This document shows, piece by piece, positions 1-12,585 of a stretch of 64,000 nucleotides of DNA. A model generated the notes under the pieces. That model did no database searches. It was not told the DNA's origin and was given only the letters and a program-made list of their open reading frames with translations. Both the position numbers and the translations under genes were made by a program. Source of the DNA: Rana temporaria (taxonomy: Eukaryota; Chordata; Amphibia; Anura; Ranidae); the NCBI RefSeq assembly GCF_905171775.1, contig NC_053492.1, forward strand, positions 324,327,645 to 324,391,644. Reading direction: 5' to 3'. Every line of letters begins with the position of its first letter. Within the stretch, counting starts at the first letter, position 1.

Positions 1-158
1 GTGGGAGGGAATGCTTAATAAGCATTCCCAGTATTGATATTCGTTTTTTATTATTAGTGGGAATGCTTTAATAAGCATTCCCAGTATTGATATTCGTTTT
101 TTATTAGTGGGAATGCTTTAATAAGCATTCCCAGTATTGATATTCGTTTTTTATTATT
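1..158 (+). repeat. Hairpin cassette cluster, 3 copies
   Basis: Three copies of the family A 5' cassette begin at about 1, 57 and 107. Each has stem arms GGGAATGCTT and AAGCATTCCC around a 3-4 nt loop, followed by AGTATTGATATTCG and a T-rich tail. The first copy carries a small disruption (GTGGGAGGGAATGC). Confidence 0.9.
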
Positions 159-2338
159 CTTCTTCTTAATTTTAATTTTAATTTTAATTTTAATTTTAAT
201 TTTAATTTTATTCCGTACGTTTTTTGGCTCTGCGTAACTTCTGCATACTTTCAGCTATTGAGACCATTCAACTATTAAAATGTTCGTCTCGTTCAGCTAA
301 CGATGGGACTTCTTCAAGTTTTTTTGTACTATTTATACTTTTTAAAATATTAAGCTTTTAGACACTTTTTTTTAACATTGAAGTCAATGAGAACATGCTT
401 TTTACCGCTTCAAAACACACGTTCTGCCAAAAGTTTCAGCTCCTTCATACTTTCACTTACAGACACCAAACAAACTTTAAAGTGGTCACAAAATATTCAG
501 CTATCCAAACATGACTTTTTAGATTGATATCTTTTACGGTTTTTGTGAAAACGCAATTTACGTTTAGTGATATTTTATCGGTTATAATGTAATCCTATGG
601 AGCAGGTTTAGAGTGTGTCATGTGACCTTTAGAGTGCAGATCATCCACAAAAAATATTATCTTTAAAAAAAGGGGGAACAAATTGCTCTCACGCCCACAA
701 GATCTACTTGTCATACACAATTTATATATCAAAACGTAGGTATGCTTGTCTGGTTTCAGGCAATGTGATCAGTTTTGTGATACATATTTTAGTTTTAGTT
801 CCAGGAGCTTCTAAAGGACAAGAGTCATGTTAAAAAGTCTAAAAAATGTTTCTGCAAAACACACAAAGACGCTCTTTTCTAAATCGCTGACATGGCCACA
901 TTTTTAAGTTTATCAACATAAATTTCATATCGATGCGTTCACAAGGGCCGTGTCTTTCAAACGGTGAAGTCGCTGTATCGATCGCATGTACGGTTGTGGA
1001 TTTATTACGTTTTGTTTGAAGGCTTCGATAACTGATTTTGTGTGTGGATGAAAGCGTTTCTAATGGTATTTTGATTCCCTAAATAGCTTTCTTTACCTCA
1101 GTGCAGTCCTCCTCCCCCACCTCATGTGGAGAAAGCCTCTTGAGGGGGGAGGGGCGACCAGTCAAGTCAGGACACTCTCTATATTGCAGATAGAGAAAGG
1201 ACCTGTGTGATATTAGGCTTTATAAGTACTGAAGGAACACTGCTTGTATGTCCTAAAGATAGTGTAGTGGTTATGGTGAATGGCTTTTGTGCGGGCTCAG
1301 CAATTCAGCTATTCAGCATTCCCACTCGCATTTTCCTCAGGAAATGCATTGTCTAGTTATTCTTCTTCTTCTTAATTTTAATTTTAATTTTATTCCGTAC
1401 GTTTTTTGGCTCTGCGTAACTTCTGCATACTTTGAGCTATTGAGACCATTCAACTTTTAAAATGTTCATCTCGTTCAGCTAACGATGGGACTTCTTCAAG
1501 TTTTTTTGTACTATTTATACTTTTTAAAATATTAAGCTTTTAGACACTTTTTTTTAACATTGAAGTCAATGAGAACATCCTTTTTCCTGCTTCAAAACAC
1601 ACGTTCTGCCAAAAGTTTCAGCTCCTTCATACTTTCACTTACAGACACCAAACAAACTTTAAAGCGGTCACAAAATATTCAGCTATCCAAACATGACTTT
1701 TCAGATTGATATCTTTTACGGTTTTTGTGAAAACGCAATTTACGTTTAGCGATTTTTTCAGAAAATGGAATCGGTTATAATGTAACCCTATGGAAGGGAT
1801 TTAGAGTGTGTCATGTGACCTTTACAGTGGAGATCTTTGAAAACAAAAATTATCTTTAAAAAAAGGGCGAACAAATTGCTCTCACGCCCACAAGATCACT
1901 TGTCATACACAATTTATATATCAAAACGTAGGTATGCTTGTCTGGTTTCAGGCAATGTGATCAGTTTTGTGATACGTATTTTAGTTTTAGTTCCAGGAGC
2001 TTCTAAAGGACAAGAGCGACAAAACCACTCTCATTGACCGTCATGTTAAAAATTTTAAAAATGTTCCTGCAAAACACACAAAGACGCTCTTTTCTAAATC
2101 GCTGGCATGGCCACAATTTTAAGTTTATCAACATAAATTTCATATCGATGCGTTCACAAGGGCCGTGTCTTTCAAACGGTGAAGTCGCTGTATCGATCGC
2201 ATGTACCGTTGTGGATTTATTACGTTTTGTTTGAAGGCGTAATTCATGTATTGGTCTGTGAATTAAAAGGCGTTTGTAATGGAATTTCTTTCCATAAATA
2301 GCTTTCTACCTCAGTGCAATATTCCTCCTCACTGACCT

Positions 2339-2370
2339 GGGGGAGGGGAAACCTCTTGAGGGGGGAGGGG
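2339..2370 (+). other. G-run tract able to form a G-quadruplex (representative unit)
   Basis: Four runs of four or more G occur in 32 nt: GGGGG, GGGG, GGGGGG and GGGG, with loops A, AAACCTCTTGA and A. The tract sits about 150 bp before the unit's 3' end and recurs in every type II unit (for example 3599-3660, 6340-6371, 17051-17083). Type I units keep only the second pair of runs. The middle loop is longer than in classical quadruplexes, so folding is plausible but unproven. Confidence 0.5.
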
Positions 2371-2481
2371 CGACCAGGAAGTCAGCATACTCTCTACTTT
2401 GCAGATAGAGAAAGGAGCTGTGTGTCCTAAAGATAGTGTAGTGGTTATGGTGAATGGCTTTGGTGCGGGCTCAGCAATTCA

Positions 2482-2522
2482 GCATTCCCACTCGCATTTT
2501 CCTCAGGGAATGCATTTTCTAG
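2482..2522 (+). other. Family A 3' terminus (representative): subterminal repeat, hairpin, CTAG
   Basis: GCATTCCCAC (2482-2491) is the exact reverse complement of the 5' cassette start GTGGGAATGC. It is followed by a compact hairpin with arms GCATTTTCC (2494-2502) and GGGAATGC (2506-2513) around the loop TCA, then ATTTT and CTAG (2519-2522), with T next. Type I units read GGAAATGC in the right arm, which restores a Watson-Crick pair at the wobble position. A short hairpin about 10 nt before a CTAG end, plus asymmetric subterminal inverted repeats, is what is known of Helitron2/Helentron 3' ends. The same layout recurs at all unit ends, apart from changed tetranucleotides near 32396-32399 (CAGG) and at 40683-40686 (CTAT). 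Confidence 0.75.
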
Positions 2523-2555
2523 TTCTTCTTCTTAATTTTAATTTTAATTTTATTA

Positions 2556-2662
2556 TTAGTGGGAATGCTTAATAAGCATTCCCAGTATTGATATTCGTTT
2601 TTTATTATTAGTGGGAATGCTTTAATAAGCATTCCCAGTATTGATATTCGTTTTTTATTATT
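2556..2662 (+). repeat. Hairpin cassette cluster, 2 copies
   Basis: Two 53-bp cassettes (GTGGGAATGC at 2559 and 2611) lie inside the T-rich leader: a TTCTTCTTAATTTT tract precedes them and a TTCTTAATTTT tract follows. The cassettes are therefore embedded in the leader rather than butted against the preceding CTAG. Confidence 0.9.
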
Positions 2663-3845
2663 CTTAATTTTAATTTTATTATTCCGTACGTTTTTTGGCT
2701 CTGCGTAACTTCTGCATACTTTCAGCTATTGAGACCATTCAACTTTTAAAATGTTCATCTCGTTCAGCTAACGATGGGACTTCTTCAAGTTTTTTTGTAC
2801 TATTTATACTTTTTAAAATATTAAGCTTTTAGACACTTTTTTTTAACATTGAAGTCAATGAGAACATCCTTTTTCCTGCTTCAAAACACACGTTCTGCCA
2901 AAAGTTTCAGCTCCTTCATACTTTCACTTAGAGACACCAAACAAACTTTAAAGCGGTCACAAAATATTCAGCAATCCAAACATGACTTTTCAGATTGATA
3001 TCTTTTACGGTTTTTGTGAAAACGCAATTTACGTTTAGCGATTTTTTCAGAAAATGGAATCGGTTATAATGTAACCCTATGGAAGGGATTTAGAGTGTGT
3101 CATGTGACCTTTACAGTGGAGATCTTTGAAAACAAAAATTATCTTTAAAAAAAGGGCGAACAAATTGCTCTCACGCCCACAAGATCTACTTGTCATACAC
3201 AATTTATATATCAAAACGTAGGTATGCTTGTCTGGTTTCAGGCAATGTGATCAGTTTTGTGATACGTATTTTAGTTTTAGTTCCAGGAGCTTCTAAAGGA
3301 CAAGAGCGACAAAACCACTCTCATTGACCGTCATGTTAAAAATTTTAAAAATTTTCCTGCAAAACACACAAAGACGCTCTTTTCTAAATCGCTGGCATGG
3401 CCACAATTTTAAGTTTATCAACATAAATTTCATATCGATGCGTTCACAAGGGCCGTGTCTTTCAAACGGTGAAGTCGCTGTATCGATCGCATGTACGGTT
3501 GTGGATTTATTACGTTTTGTTTGGAGGCATAATTAATGTATTGGTCTGTGAATTAAAAGGCGTTTGTAATGGAATTTCTTTCCATAAATAGCTTTCTACC
3601 TCAGAGCAATATTCCTCCTCACTGACCTGGGGGAGGGGAAACCTCTTGAGGGGGGAGGGGCGACCAGGAAGTCAGGATACTCTCTACTTTGCAGATAGAG
3701 AAAGGAGCTGTGTGTCCTAAAGATAGTGTAGTGGTTATGGTGAATGGCTTTGGTGCGGGCTCAGCAATTCAGCATTCCCACTCGCATTTTCCTCAGGGAA
3801 TGCATTTTCTAGTTCTTCTTCTTAATTTTAATTTTAATTTTATTA

Positions 3846-4221
3846 TTAGTGGGAATGCTTAATAAGCATTCCCAGTATTGATATTCGTTTTTTATTATTA
3901 GTGGGAATGCTTTAATAAGCATTCCCAGTATTGATATTCGTTTTTTATTATTAGTGGGAATGCTTTAATAAGCATTCCCAGTATTGATATTCGTTTTTTA
4001 TTAGTGGGAATGCTTTAATAAGCATTCCCAGTATTGATATTCGTTTTTTATTATTAGTGGGAATGCTTTAATAAGCATTCCCAGTATTGATATTCGTTTT
4101 TTATTATTAGTGGGAATGCTTTAATAAGCATTCCCAGTATTGATATTCGTTTTTTATTATTCTTAATTAGTGGGAATGCTTTAATAAGCATTCCCAGTAT
4201 TGATATTCGTTTTTTATTATT
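3846..4221 (+). repeat. Hairpin cassette cluster, 7 copies (largest in the window)
   Basis: Seven consecutive copies of the 53-bp cassette are separated by TTATTA or TTATTATTA joints; the last is preceded by TTCTTAATTAG. Each copy has 10-bp perfect stem arms GGGAATGCTT/AAGCATTCCC, then AGTATTGATATTCGTTTTTT. The cluster explains why the unit ending 5384 is 1.57 kb, about 0.4 kb longer than its neighbours. Copies are nearly identical, which suggests recent local duplication. Confidence 0.92.
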
Positions 4222-7200
4222 CTTCTTCTTAATTTTATTCCGTACGTTTTTTGGCTCTGCGTAACTTCTGCATACTTTCAGCTATTGAGACCATTTAACT
4301 TTTAAAATGTTCGTCTCATTCAGCTAACGATGGGACTTCTTCAAGTTTTTTTGTACTATTTATACTTTTTAAAATATTAAGCTTTTAGACACTTTTTTTT
4401 AACATTGAAGTCAATGAGAACATCCTTTTTCCTGCTTCAAAACACACGTTCTGCCAAAAGTTTCAGCTCCTTCATACTTTCACTTACAGACACCAAACAA
4501 ACTTTAAAGCGGTCACAAAATATTCAGCTATCCAAACATGACTTTTTAGATTGATATCTTATACGGTTTTTGTGAAAACGCAATTTACGTTTAGTGATTT
4601 TTTTATCGGTTATAATGTAATCCTATGGAGCAGGTTTAGAGTGTGTCATGTGACCTTTAGAGTGGAGATCTTTGAAAACAAAAATTATCTTTAAAAAAAG
4701 GGCGAACAAATTGCTCTCACGCCCACAAGATCTACTTGTCATACACAATTTATATATCAAAACGTAGGTATGCTTGTCTGGTTTCAGGCAATGTGATCAG
4801 TTTTGTGATACGTATTTTAGTTTTAGTTCCAGGAGCTTCTAAAGGACAAGAGTCATGTTAAAAAGTCTAAAAAATGTTTCTGCAAAACACACAAAGACGC
4901 TCTTTTCTAAATCGCTGACATGGCCACATTTTTAAGTTTATCAACATAAATTTCATATCGATGCGTTCACAAGGGCCGTGTCTTTCAAACGGTGAAGTCG
5001 CTGTATCGATCGCATGTACGGTTGTGGATTTATTACGTTTTGTTTGAAGGCTTCGATAACTGATTTTGTGTGTGGATGAAAGCGTTTCTAATGGTATTTT
5101 GATTCCCTAAATAGCTTTCCTTACCTCAGTGCAGTCCTCCTCCCCCACCTCATGTGGAGAAAGCCTCTTGAGGGGGGAGGGGCGACCAGTCAAGTCAGGA
5201 CACTCTCTATATTGCAGATAGAGAAAGGAGCTGTGTGATATTAGGCTTTATAAGTACTGAAGGAACACTGCTTGTATGTCCTAAAGATAGTGTAGTGGTT
5301 ATGGTGAATGGCTTTTGTGCGGGCTCAGCAATTCAGCTATTCAGCATTCCCACTCGCATTTTCCTCAGGAAATGCATTGTCTAGTTTTAATTTTAATTTT
5401 ATTCCGTACGTTTTTTGGCTCTGCGTAACTTCTGCATACTTTCAGCTATTGAGACCATTTAACTTTTAAAATGTTCGTCTCATTCAGCTAACGATGGGAC
5501 TTCTTCAAGTTTTTTTGTACTATTTATACTTTTTAAAATATTAAGCTTTTAGACACTTTTTTTTAACATTGAAATCAATGAGAACATCCTTTTTCCTGCT
5601 TCAAAACACACGTTCTGCCAAAAGTTTCAGCTCCTTCATACTTTCACTTACAGACACCAAACAAACTTTAAAGCGGTCACAAAATATTCAGCTATCCAAA
5701 CATGACTTTTTAGATTGATATCTTATACGGTTTTTGTGAAAACGCAATTTACGTTTAGTGATTTTTTTATCGGTTATAATGTAATCCTATGGAGCAGGTT
5801 TAGAGTGTGTCATGTGACCTTTAGAGTGGAGATCTTTGAAAACAAAAATTATCTTTAAAAAAAGGGCGAACAAATTGCTCTCACGCCCACAAGATCTACT
5901 TGTCATACACAATTTATATATCAAAACGTAGGTATGCTTGTCTGGTTTCAGGCAATGTGATCAGTTTTGTGATACGTATTTTAGTTTTAGTTCCAGGAGC
6001 TTCTAAAGGACAAGAGCGACAAAACCACTCTCATTGACCGTCCATGTTAAAAAAATTTAAAATTTTCCTGCAAAACACACAAAGACGCTCTTTTCTAAAT
6101 CGCTGGCATGGCCACAATTTTAAGTTTATCAACATAAATTTCATATCGATGCGTTCACAAGGGCCGTGTCTTTCAAACGGTGAAGTCGCTGTATCGATCG
6201 CATGTACGGTTGTGGATTTATTACGTTTTGTTTGGAGGCGTAATTAATGTATTGGTCTGTGAATTAAAAGGCGTTTGTAATGGAATTTCTTTCCATAAAT
6301 AGCTTTCTACCTCAGTGCAATATTCCTCCTCACTGACCTGGGGGAGGGGAAACCTCTTGAGGGGGGAGGGGCGACCAGGAAGTCAGCATACTCTCTACTT
6401 TGCAGATAGAGAAAGGAGCTGTGTGTCCTAAAGATAGTGTAGTGGTTATGGTGAATGGCTTTGGTGCGGGCTCAGCAATTCAGCATTCCCACTCGCATTT
6501 TCCTCAGGGAATGCATTTTCTAGTTCTTAATTTTAATTTTAATTTTATTCCGTACGTTTTTTGGCTCTGCGTAACTTCTGCATACTTTCAGCTATTGAGA
6601 CCATTCAACTTTTAAAATGTTCATCTCGTTCAGCTAACGATGGGACTTCTTCAAGTTTTTTTGTACTATTTATACTTTTTAAAATATTAAGCTTTTAGAC
6701 ACTTTTTTTTAACATTGAAGTCAATGAGAACATGCTTTTTACCGCTTCAAAACACACGTTCTGCCAAAAGTTTCAGCTCCTTCATACTTTCACTTACAGA
6801 CACCAAACAAACTTTAAAGCGGTCACAAAATATTCAGCTATCCAAACATGACTTTTCAGATTGAAATCTTTTACGGTTTTTGTGAAAACGCAATTTACGT
6901 TTAGCGATTTTTTCAGAAAATGGAATCGGTTATAATGTAACCCTATGGAAGGGATTTAGAGTGTGTCATGTGACCTTTACAGTGGAGATCTTTGAAAACA
7001 AAAATTATCTTTAAAAAAAGGGCGAACAAATTGCTCTCACGCCCACAAGATCTACTTGTCATACACAATTTATATATCAAAACGTAGGTATGCTTGTCTG
7101 GTTTCAGGCAATGTGATCAGTTTTGTGATACGTATTTTAGTTTTAGTTCCAGGAGCTTCTAAAGGACAAGAGCGACAAAACCACTCTCATTGACCGTCCA

Positions 7201-7682
7201 TGTTAAAAATTTTAAAAATTTTCCTGCAAAACACACAAAGACGCTCTTTTCTAAATCGCTGGCATGGCCACAATTTTAAGTTTATCAACATAAATTTCAT
7301 ATCGATGCGTTCACAAGGGCCGTGTCTTTCAAACGGTGAAGTCGCTGTATCGATCGCATGTACGGTTGTGGATTTATTACGTTTTGTTTGAAGGCGTAAT
7401 TCATGTATTGGTCTGTGAATTAAAAGGCGTTTGTAATGGAATTTCTTTCCATAAATAGCTTTCCTTACCTCAGGGCAATATTCCTCCTCACTGACCTGGG
7501 GGAAGGGGAAACCTCTTGAGGGGGGAGGGGCGACCAGGAAGTCAGCATACTCTCTACTTTGCAGATAGAGAAAGGAGCTGTGTGTCCTAAAGATAGTGTA
7601 GTGGTTATGGTGAATGGCTTTGGTGCGGGCTCAGCAATTCAGCATTCCCACTCGCATTTTCCTCAGGGAATGCATTTTCTAG

Positions 7683-7740
7683 TTATTAGTGGGAATGCTT
7701 TCATAAGCATTCCCAGTATTGATATTCGTTTTTTATTATT
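7683..7740 (+). repeat. Hairpin cassette, single copy
   Basis: One cassette directly follows CTAG-TTAT. One stem base has changed (GGGAATGCTTTCATAAGCATTCCC reads TCAT in the loop), leaving the stem intact. Confidence 0.85.
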
Positions 7741-8878
7741 CTTAATTTTAATTTTATTCCGTACGTTTTTTGGCTCTGCGTAACTCCTGCATACTTTCAG
7801 CTATTGAGACCATTCAACTTTTAAAATGTTCATCTCGTTCAGCTAACGATGGGACTTCTTCAAGTTTTTTTGTACTATTTATACTTTTTAAAATATTAAG
7901 CTTTTAGACACTTTTTTTTAACATTGAAGTCAATGAGAACATCCTTTTTCCTGCTTCAAAACACACGTTCTGCCAAAAGTTTCAGCTCCTTCATACTTTC
8001 ACTTACAGACACCAAACAAACTTTAAAGCGGTCACAAAATATTCAGCTATCCAAACATGACTTTTCAGATTGATATCTTTTACGGTTTTTGTGAAAACGC
8101 AATTTACGTTTAGTGATTTTTTTATCGGTTATAATGTAATCCTATGGAGCAGGTTTAGAGTGTGTCATGTGACCTTTAGAGTGGAGATCTTTGAAAACAA
8201 AAATTATCTTTAAAAAAAGGGCGAACAAATTGCTCTCACGCCCACAAGATCTACTTGTCATACACAATTTATATATCAAAACGTAGGTATGCTTGTCTGG
8301 TTTCAGGCAATGTGATCAGTTTTGTGATACGTATTTTAGTTTTAGTTCCAGGAGCTTCTAAAGGACAAGAGTGACAAAACCACTCTCATTGACCGTCCAT
8401 GTTAAAAATTTTAAAAATTTTCCTGCAAAACACACAAAGACGCTCTTTTCTAAATCGCTGGCATGGCCACAATTTTAAGTTTATCAACATAAATTTCATA
8501 TCGATGCGTTCACAAGGGCCGCGTCTTTCAAACGGTGAAGTCGCTGTATCGATCGCATGTACGGTTGTGGATTTATTACGTTTTGTTTGGAGGCGTAATT
8601 AATGTATTGGTCTGTGAATTAAAAGGCGTTTGTAATGGAATTTCTTTCCATAAATAGCTTTCTACCTCAGTGCAATATTCCTCCTCACTGACCTGGGGGG
8701 AGGGGAAACCTCTTGAGGGGGAGGGGCGACCAGGAAGTCAGCATACTCTCTACTTTACAGATAGAGAAAGGAGCTGTGTGTCCTAAAGATAGTGTAGTGG
8801 TTATGGTGAATGGCTTTGGTGCGGGCTCAGCAATTCAGCATTCCCACTCGCATTTTCCTCAGGGAATGCATTTTCTAG

Positions 8879-10071
8879 TTCTTAATTTTAATTTTAATTT
8901 TATTCCGTACGTTTTTTGGCTCTGCGTAACTTCTGCATACTTTCAGCTATTGAGACCATTCAACTTTTAAAATGTTCATCTCGTTCAGCTAACGATGGGA
9001 CTTCTTCAAGTTTTTTTGTACTATTTATACTTTTTAAAATATTAAGCTTTTAGACACTTTTTTTTAACATTGAAGTCAATGAGAACATCCTTTTTCCTGC
9101 TTCAAAACACACGTTCTGCCAAAAGTTTCAGCTCCTTCATACTTTCACTTACAGACACCAAACAAACTTTAAAGCGGTCACAAAATATTCAGCTATCCAA
9201 ACATGACTTTTCAGATTGATATCTTTTACGGTTTTTGTGAAAACGCAATTTACGTTTAGTGATTTTTTTATCGGTTATAATGTAATCCTATGGAGCAGGT
9301 TTAGAGTGTGTCATGTGACCTTTAGAGTGGAGATCATCCACAAAAAATATTATCTTTAAAAAAAGGGCGAACAAATTGCTCTCACGCCCACAAGATCTAC
9401 TTGTCATACACAATTTATATATCAAAACGTAGGTATGCTTGTCTGGTTTCAGGCAATGTGATCAGTTTTGTGATACGTATTTTAGTTTTAGTTCCAGGAG
9501 CTTCTAAAGGACAAGAGTGACAAAACCACTCTCATTGACCGTCCATGTTAAAAATTTTAAAAATTTTCCTGCAAAACACACAAAGACGCTCTTTTCTAAA
9601 TCGCTGGCATGGCCACAATTTTAAGTTTATCAACATAAATTTCATATCGATGCGTTCACAAGGGCCGTGTCTTTCAAACGGTGAAGTCGCTGTATCGATC
9701 GCATGTACGGTTGTGGATTTATTACGTTTTGTTTGGAGGCGTAATTAATGTATTGGTCTGTGAATTAAAAGGCGTTTGTAATGGAATTTCTTTCCATAAA
9801 TAGCTTTCTACCTCAGTGCAATATTCCTCCTCACTGACCTGGGGGGAGGGGAAACCTCTTGAGGGGGGAGGGGCGACCAGGAAGTCAGGACACTCTCTAT
9901 ATTGCAGATAGAGAAAGGAGCTGTGTGATATTAGGCTTTATAAGTACTGAACACTGCTTGTATGTCCTAAAGATAGTGTAGTGGTTATGGTGAATGGCTT
10001 TTGTGCGGGCTCAGCAATTCAGCTATTCAGCATTCCCACTCGCATTTTTCCTCAGGAAATGCATTGTCTAG
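8879..10071 (+). repeat. Chimeric family A unit (type II front, type I tail)
   Basis: The unit carries the type II block (GGAGGCGTAATTAATG, CACTGACCTGGGG, paired G runs) up to about 9880. It then switches to type I (GGACACTCTCTATATTGCAG, the GATATTAGGCTTTATAAG insert, GGAAATGC-ATTGT-CTAG end). The switch falls in the shared GGGGCGACCAGGAAGTCAG stretch. This is what unequal crossing-over or gene conversion between the two unit types would leave. Confidence 0.8.
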
Positions 10072-10084
10072 TCGTTTTTTATTA

Positions 10085-10180
10085 TTAGTGGGAATGCTTT
10101 AATAAGCATTCCCAGTATTGATATTTAGTGGGAATGCTTTAATAAGCATTCCCAGTATTGATATTCGTTTTTTATTATTC
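10085..10180 (+). repeat. Hairpin cassette cluster, 2 copies, first one shortened
   Basis: The first cassette ends at GATATT and runs straight into the next GTGGGAATGC, lacking the usual CGTTTTTTATTA tail. The second is complete. The preceding joint reads CTAG-TCGTTTTTTATTATTAG, so a cassette tail fragment also lies directly behind the 3' end. Confidence 0.85.
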
Positions 10181-11323
10181 TTAATTTTAATTTTAATTTT
10201 ATTCCGTACGTTTTTTGGCTCTGCGTAACTTCTGCATACTTTCAGCTATTGAGACCATTCAACTTTTAAAATGTTCATCTCGTTCAGCTAACGATGGGAC
10301 TTCTTCAAGTTTTTTTGTACTATTTATACTTTTTAAAATATTAAGCTTTTAGACACTTTTTTTTAACATTGAAGTCAATGAGAACATCCTTTTTCCTGCT
10401 TCAAAACACACGTTCTGCCAAAAGTTTCAGCTCCTTCATACTTTCACTTACAGACACCAAACAAACTTTAAAGCGGTCACAAAATATTCAGCTATCCAAA
10501 CATGACTTTTTAGATTGATATCTTATACGGTTTTTGTGAAAACGCAATTTACGTTTAGTGATTTTTTTATCGGTTATAATGTAATCCTATGGAGCAGGTT
10601 TAGAGTGTGTCATGTGACCTTTAGAGTGGAGATCTTTGAAAACAAAAATTATCTTTAAAAAAAGGGCGAACAAATTGCTCTCACGCCCACAAGATCTACT
10701 TGTCATACACAATTTATATATCAAAACGTAGGTATGCTTGTCTGGTTTCAGGCAATGTGATCAGTTTTGTGATACGTATTTTAGTTTTAGTTCCAGGAGC
10801 TTCTAAAGGACAAGAGTGACAAAACCACTCTCATTGACCGTCCATGTTAAAAATTTAAAAATTTTCCTGCAAAACACACAAAGACGCTCTTTTCTAAATC
10901 GCTGGCATGGCCACAATTTTAAGTTTATCAACATAAATTTCATATCGATGCGTTCACAAGGGCCGCGTCTTTCAAACGGTGAAGTCGCTGTATCGATCGC
11001 ATGTACGGTTGTGGATTTATTACGTTTTGTTTGGAGGCGTAATTAATGTATTGGTCTGTGAATTAAAAGGCGTTTGTAATGGAATTTCTTTCCATAAATA
11101 GCTTTCTACCTCAGTGCAATATTCCTCCTCACTGACCTGGGGGGAGGGGAAACCTCTTGAGGGGGGAGGGGCGACCAGGAAGTCAGCATACTCTCTACTT
11201 TGCAGATAGAGAAAGGAGCTGTGTGTCCTAAAGATAGTGTAGTGGTTATGGTGAATGGCTTTGGTGCGGGCTCAGCAATTCAGCATTCCCACTCGCATTT
11301 TCCTCAGGGAATGCATTTTCTAG

Positions 11324-11388
11324 TCGTTTTTTATTAGTGGGAATGCTTTAATAAGCATTCCCAGTATTGATATTCGTTTTTTATTATT
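11324..11388 (+). repeat. Hairpin cassette, single copy behind a cassette-tail fragment
   Basis: CTAG is followed by TCGTTTTTTATTAG and then a complete cassette. The TCGTTTTTTATT piece is the tail of a cassette whose hairpin has been lost, as at 10072-10087. Confidence 0.85.
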
Positions 11389-12530
11389 CTTCTTCTTAAT
11401 TTTATTCCGTACGTTTTTTGGCTCTGCGTAACTTCTGCATACTTTCAGCTATTGAGACCATTTAACTTTTAAAATGTTCGTCTCATTCAGCTAACGATGG
11501 GACTTCTTCAAGTTTTTTTGTACTATTTATACTTTTTAAAATATTAAGCTTTTAGACACTTTTTTTTAACATTGAAGTCAATGAGAACATCCTTTTTCCT
11601 GCTTCAAAACACACGTTCTGCCAAAAGTTTCAGCTCCTTCATACTTTCACTTACAGACACCAAACAAACTTTAAAGCGGTCACAAAATATTCAGCTATCC
11701 AAACATGACTTTTTAGATTGATATCTTATACGGTTTTTGTGAAAACGCAATTTACGTTTAGTGATTTTTTTATCGGTTATAATGTAATCCTATGGAGCAG
11801 GTTTAGAGTGTGTCATGTGACCTTTAGAGTGGAGATCTTTGAAAACAAAAATTATCTTTAAAAAAAGGGCGAACAAATTGCTCTCACGCCCACAAGATCT
11901 ACTTGTCATACACAATTTATATATCAAAACGTAGGTATGCTTGTCTGGTTTCAGGCAATGTGATCAGTTTTGTGATACGTATTTTAGTTTTAGTTCCAGG
12001 AGCTTCTAAAGGACAAGAGTGACAAAACCACTCTCATTGACCGTCCATGTTAAAAATTTAAAACATTTTCCTGCAAAACACACAAAGACGCTCTTTTCTA
12101 AATCGCTGGCATGGCCACAATTTTAAGTTTATCAACATAAATTTCATATCGATGCGTTCACAAGGGCCGTGTCTTTCAAACGGTGAAGTCGCTGTATCGA
12201 TCGCATGTACGGTTGTGGATTTATTACGTTTTGTTTGGAGGCGTAATTAATGTATTGGTCTGTGAATTAAAAGGCGTTTGTAATGGAATTTCTTTCCATA
12301 AATAGCTTTCCTTACCTCAGGGCAATATTCCTCCTCACTGACCTGGGGGGGAGGGGAAACCTCTTGAGGGGGGAGGGGCGACCAGGAAGTCAGGATACTC
12401 TCTACTTTGCAGATAGAGAAAGGAGCTGTGTGTCCTAAAGATAGTGTAGTGGTTATGGTGAATGGCTTTGGTGCGGGCTCAGCAATTCAGCATTCCCACT
12501 CGCATTTTCCTCAGGGAATGCATTTTCTAG

Positions 12531-12585
12531 TTAGTGGGAATGCTTTAATAAGCATTCCCAGTATTGATATTCGTTTTTTATTATT
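12531..12585 (+). repeat. Hairpin cassette, single copy
   Basis: The cassette starts immediately after CTAG as TTAGTGGGAATGC, so the 5' cassette and the preceding unit's 3' end are joined with only TT or TTA between them. Confidence 0.88.

Noticed and set aside
3846..4221. CRISPR array
   Set aside because: Repeats with a hairpin at regular spacing look similar at first, but there are no unique spacers; the whole 53-bp period is repeated. The genome context is eukaryotic.
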